Origin: Portunus trituberculatus
Lineage: Eukaryota; Arthropoda; Malacostraca; Decapoda; Portunidae
Length of the DNA stretch: 64,000 nt
Assembly: GCF_017591435.1 (NCBI RefSeq)
Contig: NC_059301.1
Coordinates: forward strand, 31,956,986-32,020,985
Direction: 5' to 3'
Shown in pieces: positions 53,986 to 63,190 of the stretch (position 1 is the stretch's first letter; every line of letters begins with the position of its first letter). The notes under the pieces were generated by a model that did not search any database, was not told the origin of the DNA, and was given only the letters and a program-made list of their open reading frames with translations. A program made the position numbers and the translations under genes.

Positions 53986-54820
53986 TTATTCTGTAATTTC
54001 CATCCATTTCTCAAAGTTGCCTCTTTTGGTAAAGCTGCATTTTTTTTCTCTTTCTAACTTTCTGTAATGTAACTTACCCATTGCAACTGCTAGGATTGCA
54101 GCGGCCAAAATGCCTATTACTCTAGCAACTTCTCTGATTTTGTCTTTCTTTTTATTTATTAATTGTTTACAACTATTCACAAGGCTAATTATTCTGCACT
54201 CTAGTAGCATAACTGTCATGGTCTCTGAGTTGATGATATTACCCAAATATTCAATTCTTTTGATGGGTTGTAACACAGACTTTTCTTCATTGATGCAGAA
54301 ACCCATTTTGCTTAAGAGCTGTGTTGTGCTTTGAATGCATTCCTTGTAACCTAACCATGAACTGCTGCACATGAGAGTCATCAATAAAGCTGGTGATAGT
54401 GTATCCCTTCTCTCTCAACTTAGCAAAGATGGGCTTCATTAACTTAGTAAACAGCCAAGGGCCATCAGAAATACCATTGGGAAGGCATGTAAACTGGTAA
54501 ATTTTCCCCTGCCATTTAAAACAAAGATATTTTTGTTGCTCATCTGCTATTTTCACTCAATAGTATGCATTCCTTAAATCAACTGAAGACATGTAGTCAT
54601 TATTATTGATGAGCCTAATTGCTTGTTCAAAGTTTTCCATCTTAAAATGTTTATATGTAATATGCTTGTTTAGCTTCTCTAAATTAAGGACCATTCTATA
54701 TTCTCCATTCTTTTTCTTCCTCAGAAAAATTGGAGATATAATCTGCTGATTCTGTCTATGAGTTTCTGTGATCACTTTAAGCTCTAGCAATTTAGTAATT
54801 TCTTGAGATAAAATTACAGA
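53986..54820 (-). pseudogene. DIRS reverse transcriptase (D2)
   Basis: EYRMVLNLEKLNKHI, YMSSVDLRNAYY (motif A, then an in-frame stop at 54557), FTCLPNGISDGPWLF, YTITSFIDDS (motif C, then a one-base shift) and KMGFCINEEKSVLQPIK. It ends abruptly at SQEITKLLELK, where the D3 terminus begins. Confidence 0.8.
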
Positions 54821-54822
54821 AG

Positions 54823-55140
54823 TACATGAGAATTACTGTAGGTTAGTTGAAGTGTGCTTCGGATTTTGCAAGGCACATCACGTCTGCTAGATGGTAGAGT
54901 TCGCAGGAGACACACTACACTTCGTCACACTGTCAGTCTTTAAAGATACAACTACCCACATGAAGCATCATCTTCCAACCATTCCAGTCTGAGAATTGTC
55001 ATTGTGTAACCCAAGAACCATCAATTAACAAAGGGAGGGAGTGGAGGGCATGTGAACTCTACCATCTAGCAGACGTGATGTGCCTCGCAAAATCTGAAGC
55101 ACAGTTCAACTAACCTACGGTAAGTTTCATGTACTTCTGT
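54823..55140. repeat. Internal complementary region and right terminal repeat (D3)
   Basis: 54829-54904 and 55057-55139 are near-perfect reverse complements (about 80 bp arms, e.g. GCTAGATGGTAGAGTTC against GAACTCTACCATCTAGC) around a 150-bp spacer. CCTACGGTAAGT lies in the second arm. Confidence 0.9.
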
Positions 55141-55566
55141 AATTTTACTTCCGCAAATTACTTGTCTGCTAGATGGCACCGTTCACATGAGATTTTAAAG
55201 TCATGTGGGTGTTGTATGTAGATAATTCAGTCTAAAATCACATCTTGTAAATAGGTGTAAAGAAAATTCCCTATTACAAAGTCCCAATCTTCTTTATGAA
55301 AATATAGCATTATCCTCAATGGACATAACAGATCAAAACATACATTTTACTTCTGTAATTTTACTTCCGCAAATTACTTGTCTGCTAGATGGCACCGTTC
55401 ACATGAGATTTTAAAGTCATGTGGGTGTTGTATGTAGATAATTCAGTCTAAAATCACATCTTGTAAATAGGTGTAAAGAAAATTCCCTATTACAAAGTCC
55501 CAATCTTCTTTATGAAAATATAGCATTATCCTCAATGGACATAACAGATCAAAACATACATTTTAC
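55133..55566. repeat. Exact 216-bp tandem duplication
   Basis: 55133-55348 and 55349-55564 appear identical (both start ACTTCTGTAATTTTACTTCC). The unit covers the left-terminus half of the internal complementary region plus the 3' end next to the recombinase. Confidence 0.9.
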
Positions 55567-56510
55567 CGAGCCCAGCACCGCCTCTTGAAAAGAGTCTTTG
55601 TCCCCTTGTATATCCTTATTATAATATTTAGTAAATGTGGCTTCCTGCGTCCAGCCAGCCTTTGCCATGATAGTGGCAATTGGCACTTCCAGTGCCTTTG
55701 CCATAGAGACTGATGCAGGTCTAATACTACCAGCTTTGTACTGCTTGGTGTCAATCAAACATTTACCTTACATTGTCTTAAGCCACCTGGCCACCATGTC
55801 TTTAGAAACACTCCTATGAGGTTTTATATAACTTATGAGTAGTTTCCCATCTGTATTCCCAGATTTTGTCCGCAGCCTCCTAGTTCTTTCTATATATTCC
55901 TTCATAGTCCTAAATACACACAGTCTGTAATCCTGAGTATAAGCTCTAAATACAATTGTACGAACATTAAATTTTGGCCTGCATTGCTTGATGTTACCTC
56001 CTAACAAAACTGAAACTGAGTCTTCTCCAAATGCAATGTTTTCCAGCAATAATAAGTGTAAAGTTTGGATCCTGGCTGCCTGTGTCAGTGCCATCAGCAT
56101 CACCAACATTAACGACAAGTCTTTCAGAGAGAGGCTGTGTAGTGGTTCCATGATCCTTATCTTCTGTAACACATTTCACATCCCAGGTCATCGCATACCT
56201 GGGCGTAGAAGGGTGCAAGTTGAAAACTCTGCGCAGAAATCTGTTGACGAGTGGGTGATTTCCTGCTCTGCAGCCTTTCACCATTAATCCTATGGCTGAG
56301 AGAGCCCCTTCGCCGTGTTAATACTTTCATAACCCACACCTCTGTGAAAATTATGAGACAAAAAATTTAAGATGTCTGCTACAGATGGCACAAGGGGATT
56401 AATGTTCCCTCTACTACAAAATTGTGACCACCTCTTGATGTGAGTGTTGTATTGTCTCTCAGTTACTGGCTTCCAAGAAGCCATGATGATTTCTGTACCT
56501 TCTTTAGATA
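55566..56510 (-). pseudogene. DIRS tyrosine recombinase (D3)
   Basis: N part 56290-56484 (MASWKPVTERQYNTHIKRW, FHRGVGYESINTA); middle 55768-56172 (LVMLMALTQAARIQTLHLL, the Arg box, and SYIKPHRSVSKDMVARWL); C part 55549-55758 (AGSIRPASVSMAKA, AGWTQEATFTKYYNKDI). The catalytic Tyr region is present, the HxxR Arg is present and its His is Gly. Frameshifts separate the three parts. Confidence 0.8.
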
Positions 56511-57183
56511 TTCCACGTGCTCCCAGTTGTGTCCTGACAACTGACAGCCATCAAATTTGTGTGCTTCATTATTGGGTGCTCCTCTGCAGTTGATGGATGC
56601 AGAAGCACATTCTTCCTGCTCTGTATGACCCGAGGGTCCTCTACTAGCATCCAAAGGAGCACGCCCATCCAAGGTTGCGATGGCCAAAGTGAAACTATGA
56701 TCCATCCTCTGGCCCTTTCCTCCCATAACTTCTGTAGACATCTAGAGATCAGAGAGAATGGAGGAAAGAGGTAAACTAAGTCAAACTTTGCCCATGGAAT
56801 TGTAAAGGCAGCCTCTGGATCAGGTGTCCATGAACAGAATTGAGCCACTTGTTTGTTCAAATGAGAAGCAAACAGATCTATGCAAGGAATCCCAAATATA
56901 TAACACAATTCCTTAAATATCATCTCATTCAACTGCCACTCATGCCTGTCATTAAAGGAACGTGATGCCGTGTCTGCCATTACATTGCACTTGCCTGGTA
57001 TGTGAGGGGCTGTAATCCATACACCATTCCCAAATGTCCCGACAAATGTCATCACAAACTATTGACTTAACACCTCCCATCTCATTCACGTAATTAATCG
57101 CCGTGGTGTTATCACATAACACCCTGATGTACAACCCTCTAAGGAGATGGGTAAAAGATTTCAATGTGAATAATATACCCATT
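56504..57183 (-). pseudogene. DIRS RNase H, second half, and pol extension (D3)
   Basis: After the D4 insertion the frame resumes LMGILFTLKSFTHLLRG, VLCDNTTAINYVNEMGG (Asp), NVMADTASRSF (Asp), PCIDLFASHLNKQVAQFCSW and LWPSQPWMGVLLWML. The overlapping recombinase-frame text ATLDGRAPLDASRGPSG runs in 56463-56741. Confidence 0.8.
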
Positions 57184-57290
57184 AATTGTAAGATTAAACC
57201 ATACTTACCAAGTTGAAGTTTGATCGTAATTTCACGAACATTTAAACGACGTCACTGAGGCAGTAAATGAGATGTCTATGCCGCTCCTCG
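57184..57290. repeat. D4 right terminal repeat with extension
   Basis: 57228-57274 is an inverted match to the left terminus (AATTTCACGAACATTTAAAC). 57184-57227 is an extra outer segment of about 44 bp containing CTTACCAAGTTGAAG (GGTAAGT on the element strand). It pairs with 57424-57499. Confidence 0.9.
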
Positions 57291-57423
57291 TCAGTCCTTC
57301 AGAGTGTTGGTTTGAGGAACAAAGTATAAAAATTACAAAAGCTAAAAATTAAACAGCGAGTGAAGAAAAACCCAAAACACGGCGACCAAGAAGCCGGGGG
57401 AGGGAAGGGAGGGCATTTACTCC

Positions 57424-57545
57424 CTCAGTGACGTCGTTTAAACGTTCGTGAAATTACGATCAAACTTCAACTTGGTAAGTATCGTTTAATCTTACAATTT
57501 CACTTCACAATATTTAAACTGACGTCACCGAGGCAACAAATGAGA
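57424..57545. repeat. D4 internal complementary region (preformed circle junction)
   Basis: 57424-57499 is complementary to the right terminus and 57496-57545 to the left terminus. They share a single AATT at 57496-57499, exactly what joining the two ends would give. In the DIRS model this region templates completion and circularisation of the element. Confidence 0.9.
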
Positions 57546-58426
57546 GCTTTAGAGCAGGTCCTCAAACCAAGCCGAACCCCAAAACCAGGAACCCTGGACC
57601 AGCCCACAGATGAAAGGATGGAGGACAGCGGAAGACGGAGCGCAGCCTTGCTAGACGCGGCGGACCTAGTAGAGTGAGGTGAAAAATTTTTGAGGTCAAT
57701 ACCCGGGGCTCCCATAACCTCCCTGACCCAGCGCTGTAAGGTATCCTGGGAAGCCACCTTAATAGGGGGTTTGGTAGTCAAAAGAAGGCCAGTGATGGAA
57801 CCGCTAGAGTCCTTAGTCCTCTCTAAATAATTAACAATTGTAGTATAGACACAGATAAGCTGGTCCGCAGAATATTTTTCAAAACATAATTCAGAAATGT
57901 GGCAACCAGGCCTAGAAGTTTTAAGGAGATCCCCAATACGAAAAACTATCATGGAATCCGAGATAGACATATTACGGGTATCTAAGAAACTTAAGACTTG
58001 GCCACGCTGCCCCGAAACCAGTAACATTAAGGCAGTTAATTTGCGGAATAACTGAATGAGTGAAAGACGTACATCAGGGCCGAGACTCTTTAAGTAGTTG
58101 AGCACTAACTCTGGGTCCCAGGTAAATTGACAGTGAGAAAAAGCAGGCCTCTCCTGAAAGACAGCTCGCATAAATCTAATAACCAACGGATGTTGACCCG
58201 CTGGTTGACCCCCGATCTTAGCGATGGCAGACACGGCCGAACGGATGGTATTCACAGTACTATAACTCCAAACGGGAACCCTCTGAAATTCACACAGTAG
58301 GAAGTCTAAAAGAAAACTTAAAGCTGGTAGAAACGGATCAATTTCCCGCCGGAGACAAACTGACACCCATCTTGAGAAATACGGCCTATACTGTTGTAAA
58401 ATGCTCTTCCGCCAGGAGTGAAGCAA
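57500..58426 (-). CDS. DIRS tyrosine recombinase-like ORF (D4), catalytic Tyr not seen
   Basis: A 308-codon open frame: LHSWRKSILQQYRPYFSRWV (core-binding start), MLLVSGQRGQVLSFLD (Arg box), KPPIKVASQDTLQRWV and NFSPHSTRSAASSKA (HxxR box intact, unlike its neighbours), then LSSILSSVGWSRVPGF. After GWS-x4-F the expected Y position reads Leu (GVRLGL), and the last ~25 codons run into the internal complementary region. Either the enzyme is dead or the true C terminus is reached by a frame change near 57590. The real start may be upstream of Met 58426. Confidence 0.75.
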   Translation of the reverse strand: MLHSWRKSILQQYRPYFSRWVSVCLRREIDPFLPALSFLLDFLLCEFQRVPVWSYSTVNTIRSAVSAIAKIGGQPAGQHPLVIRFMRAVFQERPAFSHCQFTWDPELVLNYLKSLGPDVRLSLIQLFRKLTALMLLVSGQRGQVLSFLDTRNMSISDSMIVFRIGDLLKTSRPGCHISELCFEKYSADQLICVYTTIVNYLERTKDSSGSITGLLLTTKPPIKVASQDTLQRWVREVMGAPGIDLKNFSPHSTRSAASSKAALRLPLSSILSSVGWSRVPGFGVRLGLRTCSKALICCLGDVSLNIVK

Positions 58427-58460
58427 AAGCTGGGCAACGTCTCACGATAGGCCTTGGACT

Positions 58461-58793
58461 TCAAAGGATCAAGGAAGCCCGGTCCTCCTGGAGTTTCCGC
58501 AGCACTCTGGCAATGAGACTGAAAGGAGGAAAGGCATATGAAGTCCTGTCCGCCCAATTAATTGAAAAAGCATAGTTAGCCACCTGGGCATTTAAGCGCG
58601 ACGCAAACAGGTCAATATCGGGAACATAAAACATGTCACATAACCTTCGAAAGACAAAGGGGTCCAACATCCATTCGGTGTCTAAATTCTTTAACCTAGA
58701 CAAAGAATCTGCCTCCACATTCTGGGTACCCTTTACATGAGCTGCAGACAAGGTAATGCCCCGAGACCCAGCCCAAGCATAGATCTCTATCAA
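58461..58793 (-). pseudogene. DIRS RNase H tail (D4)
   Basis: ITLSAAHVKGTQNVEADSLSRL (last RNase H Asp) and PDIDLFASRLNAQVANYAF, SYAFPPFSLIARVL. RT and the first three RNase H catalytic positions are absent; gag ends only 40 bp upstream, so an internal deletion joins them. The junction reads CGAGTGAGTATTACC to TTTACTTTTTGATAG, which looks like a splice donor and acceptor 35 nt apart. Confidence 0.8.
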
Positions 58794-58832
58794 AAAGTAA
58801 AGAGTTAATGGTAATACTCACTCGGCAAGGGT

Positions 58833-60017
58833 TCACTGGGCCGGCCTGTGTTGCTGGTTCCTCCTCAGCGGAGGAGGCCGCTGGCCTAAAAAAGGCTTAG
58901 ACCGAAACCTTGAGTTCTGGGAAGGAGAGGCCCTCCTGGGAGCCTGGCGGGAAGCAGCCATCCGCCTGGGACCTCCTGACCGGTATGGGCGGAAAGAAGG
59001 CCTGCCCAGCCGCCTGGCCCGATGCAACTCCTCACACTTCTTAATGACATCAAAGGGGAACAGCTCTGAAGTGCCAACTTCACAGTCCCAACGGCAAAGC
59101 TCCGCAAGGGCTGAATCGTTTACGTGAATGCGGGCCACTTCCTTCCTGAGCTGGTTAAGGTAACACACTGCGGAAGTCAGGAGACGTACACAGTTATTCA
59201 GGCCATCCAGGTAATCATCCACAGGCTTACCTTTCCTCTCCCCAATGTCACTCAGGCACTGGGCAACCGGAACCAGGGCCTTAGAGAGCAGGCCATTGGT
59301 GAAAACCAGGCGAGCATCAATCAGCCTGCCCCCCACACTTAGAGCCTTGGTAATAACTGCATTTGTAGCAGGCACAATTAGATTAGGAACATTGCTGGGC
59401 AACCTCACCTTACTACATGTAGTTTTCACCCACTCTGAGGTGGGGCGACGCCTGAGGCTATCATCTAAAATGCCTGCTAAACGGTCAGACAGGGGCTCAC
59501 CTTTCTTCTCCTGACCATGAAAATGCCCCACCAGTTCTCCCAAAGCCCGAAGAAAATCAGCGTCTTCAAGTGCGCCCCATGGGCCACCCAGGTCATCCAG
59601 CCCTGCTAGCGGGTCGGCCGCTGCCTCCCGCACTTCACCGTCTTCGGATCCTGTGCTCTCGATGCTGCCAAAGCCACTGAAGCCCCCGCTGTCAGCCTGG
59701 GGCACCGTCTCAGGAGAACGCCTGTCCAGCTTTGCAATCAGGTCCGCCACGATAGAACCCAAATGGCGGACACGATCCTCCAGGGATGGGCCAGCTGAGT
59801 TGACATCACGGGGCTGACTCGACCCCGCCAGGGCCGAATCGGAAGCCAGCTGAAACGCTCTGTCATGGCCAGGGTCACAGCGGTCCCTTTTTCCCTGCTG
59901 AACATGAGACCAAGCACCATCTTCGTAAGGGCGTTTCCTGCCCCGTGGAGGGGAAGCCGACCGGGCGAAGGAACGAAGGGGGGAATCGCTAAGGCCTGCT
60001 GGGTCCGCCATCTGCAA
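58833..60017 (-). CDS. DIRS gag (D4, open, 394 codons)
   Basis: The start is Met at 60017 (MQMADPAGLSDSP), about 290 bp inside the left terminus. The N-terminal ~120 residues are Arg/Ser/Pro-rich with an RGRKRPYEDG stretch, then an acidic segment (GSIESTGSEDGEVREAAAD). The helical core (residues ~160-330: LRALGELVGHFHG, LVFTNGLLSKALVPVAQCL, NNCVRLLTSAVCYLNQLRKEV) shows no retroviral knuckle. The C terminus is strongly basic (RRASPSQNSRFRSKPF), suiting nucleic-acid binding. Likely the particle protein of the element. Confidence 0.75.
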   Translation of the reverse strand: MQMADPAGLSDSPLRSFARSASPPRGRKRPYEDGAWSHVQQGKRDRCDPGHDRAFQLASDSALAGSSQPRDVNSAGPSLEDRVRHLGSIVADLIAKLDRRSPETVPQADSGGFSGFGSIESTGSEDGEVREAAADPLAGLDDLGGPWGALEDADFLRALGELVGHFHGQEKKGEPLSDRLAGILDDSLRRRPTSEWVKTTCSKVRLPSNVPNLIVPATNAVITKALSVGGRLIDARLVFTNGLLSKALVPVAQCLSDIGERKGKPVDDYLDGLNNCVRLLTSAVCYLNQLRKEVARIHVNDSALAELCRWDCEVGTSELFPFDVIKKCEELHRARRLGRPSFRPYRSGGPRRMAASRQAPRRASPSQNSRFRSKPFLGQRPPPLRRNQQHRPAQ

Positions 60018-60264
60018 ACGGGGCCACCCGACAACAGGGCCAAAATGCCAAGACGATCATAAGATCGAGAAGTGTACCACCATGTATCAGCAGCGCAGGG
60101 TAAAGGAGAAGGTGAAAACTGACCAGGACAACTCCGAGGAGAAACAAAGGCAAACAAAGGGCAGTAGCAGGCTCCGAGGAGCAGCCGGCAAAAAACCTGA
60201 GATCCGAGCTCATGTGTAGACCAGACGAGGACGAACAACAGACTGACGAGGAGCGGCATAGACA

Positions 60265-60314
60265 TCTCATTTGTTGCCTCGGTGACGTCAGTTTAGATAT
60301 TGTGAAGTGAAATT
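60265..60314. repeat. D4 left terminal repeat
   Basis: Fifty bases, on the element strand AATTTCACTTCACAATATC onward to GGCAACAAATGAGA. It is the reverse complement of 57496-57545 in the internal complementary region, with one or two changes. Confidence 0.9.
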
Positions 60315-61480
60315 CACGTGCATTAATGTGCAAACGTACCTCATCTGGGGACCATATGCCATTAATAGTGATGCTATTGATGCAACCTGCCCAACCTAGA
60401 TTTGAAGCATCTGTAAACAACTCAGTATCTGGTGCCTTTCTGAATATTTTCCTGTCCTGAGTCTCCAGTTCCTTAATCCACCAGTTTAAATCTGTTCTAA
60501 TCTCCTCAGTAATATCCATCCATCTATTAAAATCTCCACACATTTCTTCCAAAGCCTTGATCTTTGCCCTTTCCATTCTCCTATAGTGCAGCTTCCCCAT
60601 CTCTACAGTTGGGATTGCTGCCACCAGCAGTCCAATCACTCTAGCCACTACTCTAATTTTCTCTTTCTTTTTAGTGATTAAAAGAGAGCAATGCTGCATA
60701 ATCTTATCCCTTCTATGCACAGGCAGGGTAACAGTTATGGCCACCAAATCTATCACATTGCCTAAATACTCAATATGTGTAGTGGGAATCAATACGTTTA
60801 TGCAGAAACCAACTCTCTGCAACAACTGAATAGTGTCATTCATGCAATCAAAACATCTAGGCAAAGAGCTACTACACATAAGTGTATCATCAATATAACT
60901 AGTGATGTTATGGCCTTTAAAAACCTTAGTGTTGAGAAAACAGGCTTCAGAAGGTTTGTAAAGAGACGAGGTCCTTCCGAAAATCCATTAGGTAGACATG
61001 TGAATTGGTAAATCTTATCAGACTATCTAAAACAAAGATATTTCTGTTGGTCCTCTGCAATTTTCACTGAATAATATGCCTTCTTAAGTTCAATAGAGGC
61101 CATATAATCACCTAGACTAACTAACTGTATTGCTTGTTCAAAATTTTCCATAACTGTATTGCTTGTTCAAAATTTTCCATTTTAAAGTGATTATAGGCCA
61201 CATGCCTGTTCAGTTTCTCAAGATTTAACACCATCCTATAATCCCCAGTCTTATTATTCCTCAGGAAGACTGGCGAAAGTATTTGTTGATCCTGTCTATG
61301 CGTTTCTATGATGGCCTTTATCTCTAACAATTTATTGACCTCCTGATGCATAATCAGTGTGTCTTCCTCACTAAACACATACTGTATATCCTCACTAAAT
61401 AGATATCCAATACTATCTACATCTATATCCAGATGACAATGTTCCACCATATCCAAGATGAACGGGTCACTTGTAATCAC
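60315..61480 (-). pseudogene. DIRS reverse transcriptase and first half of RNase H (D3)
   Basis: RT: DYRMVLNLEKLNRHV, HFKMENFEQAIQL, SYIDDTLMCSSSLPRCF (motif C), VGFCINV, HIEYLGNVID. RNase H start: ELFTDASNLGWAGCI (Asp) and LHINARE (Glu), where D4 interrupts. A 29-bp tandem duplication (61122-61150, 61151-61179) breaks the RT frame, and motif A/B text at 60900-61110 is shifted. Confidence 0.8.
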
Positions 61481-61499
61481 ATGTCATTCATTGCTAAAC

Positions 61500-61897
61500 T
61501 TGTGAAGTTGCCCAGCCGCAAACTGCTGTCTCACCTGAATTAATGCTGGGGGTTGTGTTGACTCCGGCCTCGCAGGTTTTTTGCCGTCCAAGCTTGACCA
61601 AGGTAGGAGCACCTGGGTTCACTACTAGAGGGCGTCCTGTGAAATCTGTATGGTTGATATCTGGATGAAAATCCACGGGAGGGGGCCTTGGCAAAAAAGT
61701 TCTGCTGTTTACCCCCACCAAATCTGTCACTGCTGGAAGTCCAAAACCTAGAAGGCTTCTTACAGGTGAACTTGCTTTTCAGCCTTTCTGCCTCCTCAAT
61801 TTTCCTGGTGGCTTGTGAAAGGTCATCCCCAAACAATAGACCCGTCATGGGAGCTTTGTCTGCGCACAAGTGTGAATATTTGGGATTAATGTCCCTC
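61500..61897 (-). pseudogene. DIRS gag C-terminal part (D3)
   Basis: DINPKYSHLCADKAPMTG, LLFGDDLSQATRKIEEAERL, then GFSSRYQPYRFHR. It is equivalent to the gag at 63.2-63.5 kb. The upstream gag is replaced at 61898 by the TTAA-flanked element. Confidence 0.75.
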
Positions 61898-62100
61898 TTA
61901 ACCCTTTCAGTCTGGGGACGTGTATATACGTCATGGTGACTACGCGCGCCAGTCCGGTGACGTATATATGCGTCCACATGCCTTACCTCCAGTCCGGGGA
62001 CGTATTATTACGTCTTGTGGGCCATAAGCGTTTTAAATGAGTGTACCCAAGAAAACCAGCAGCCATTCATTCTCTTAGATATGTATATTATCTAGGAAAA
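61898..62100. mobile_element. piggyBac-like end (TTAA insertion) in D3 gag
   Basis: TTAA at 61898-61901 followed by CCCTTTCAGTCTGGGGACG, then several GACGTATATA-type repeats (CAGTCCGGTGACGTATATA, CAGTCCGGGGACGTATTA). This is a piggyBac-type start with subterminal repeats. The other end is not seen. Confidence 0.55.
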
Positions 62101-62106
62101 TGAATA

Positions 62107-62855
62107 CACTCAACCCTCGATTTGCCGGACCTCCATTTGCCGGATTTCGGATTTGCCGGACAAGAGTCTGTGGGAAAAAAAAAAAAAAAAAAAAGTCCGG
62201 GACAAGTCGATTTCAAACTACCGCGCCAGACAAAGTTCGCAAATCGGGCACTATAGATGGCAGCGCGGGCGGACATACACGTCTAGTACTGGACTGTAAA
62301 CAAGTCTGCCGCGTCACACGAGTGTTGTGCTACCATCAATATATCTACAGTAAGGTAAATGCTAATAAAAAAAACAGTACAGATGTGTGTCGGCGGCATT
62401 GGCATGTGTTACGGCCCCACGTGGTGAGATGATGATGATGATGATGGTCGTCGGAGGTTTTGCCTTTGCCTCGGCACCTCCTGTTACTTCTATTCTTCCT
62501 GATCCTGCCTTTCTTTTATTTTTCTTTCTCTTGTCTTCCACATCTGGTGCAAAGTCTCTTTCTTCTCCCTCAGTTTTGTTTTTCTGAACAAAAAACGTCT
62601 GATTTATTTTCCAACTTCCTGGTACAGCTGGTGCAGGTGCCGAAATGCCGTTAAAGACAACACTATGTTCCCACCGGAAATTTTTGCCGTTAAACACGGG
62701 ATTCCGGTAAATCGCGTGCCGTTAAAGCGGGGTTCAACCTGTATAGGGTAAAGTCCGACAAGGGGGTAGACCCCCGGACATTTTCCATTGCCGGACATTT
62801 GCCATTCCCGGACAAGCCTTCCCCCCTTTTAGTCCGGCAAATCGAGGGTTGAGTG
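62107..62855. mobile_element. Tigger-like MITE (749 bp) with a second MITE end inside
   Basis: TIRs CACTCAACCCTCGATTTGCC and GGCAAATCGAGGGTTGAGTG, flanked by TA (62105-62106, 62856-62857). Inside, AAAGCGGGGTTCAACCTG followed by TA (ending 62741) looks like the right end of another pogo-type element. A poly(A) run lies at 62177. Confidence 0.8.
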
Positions 62856-62862
62856 TATATGT

Positions 62863-62950
62863 AACTATTATATTGCAGACAAGAATAAGTTTTCGCATGA
62901 AGGTTTATTTTTTCTCTGTTTCGTCAGCTGTAGCAGCAACAGCCACCAGC

Positions 62951-62981
<31 letters not shown>

Positions 62982-63021
62982 ATCATGTCCGTCATTCCCA
63001 TCCCCCACTATCTGGTGATAA

Positions 63022-63100
<79 letters not shown>

Positions 63101-63190
63101 GCTGGTGGCTGTTGCTGCTACAGCTGATGAAACAGAGAAAAAATAAACCTTCATGCGAAAACTTATTCTTGTCTGCAATATGATAGTTTT
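62863..63190. repeat. Long inverted repeat with (AG)n and (CT)n
   Basis: 62863-62980 pairs with 63025-63182: about 90 bp of unique text in each arm (TTTTCGCATGAAGGTTTATT and its complement) followed by (AG)n on one side and (CT)n on the other. The loop is about 45 bp. Arms are nearly identical. Confidence 0.85.

Larger units (their letters stand above)
52262..54822 (-). mobile_element. DIRS-type retrotransposon (D2), cut by LINE array and by D3
   Basis: Minus strand: RT (53986-54820), RNase H (53300-53985), recombinase (52262-53100). Its recombinase is cut by the (GT)n/LINE array, and its RT is cut at 54822 by the right end of D3. Confidence 0.85.
57184..60314 (-). mobile_element. Complete-ended, internally deleted DIRS element (D4, 3.1 kb)
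   Basis: Inserted into the D3 RNase H directly after the catalytic Glu codon; AATT is present at both edges (57184-57187, 60311-60314). In element order: left terminal repeat, gag (394 codons), RNase H tail, recombinase-like frame (308 codons), internal complementary region, right terminal repeat. RT and most of RNase H are deleted. Every part of the DIRS terminal anatomy can be read, which makes this the reference element of the window. Confidence 0.9.
54823..61897 (-). mobile_element. DIRS-type retrotransposon (D3), inserted in D2 and host to D4
   Basis: Minus-strand order: gag end (61500-61897), RT (60500-61480), RNase H split at 60314/57184 by D4, recombinase (55566-56500), a 216-bp tandem duplication, then internal complementary arm and right terminal repeat (55057-54823). 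The left terminus is not visible because MITEs cut gag at 61898. Confidence 0.85.

Noticed and set aside
62362..62697. A 111-codon Lys-rich minus-strand frame with an Ile run
   Set aside because: Lies inside a MITE; the Ile run is a (GAT)n microsatellite and no transposase motif is visible.
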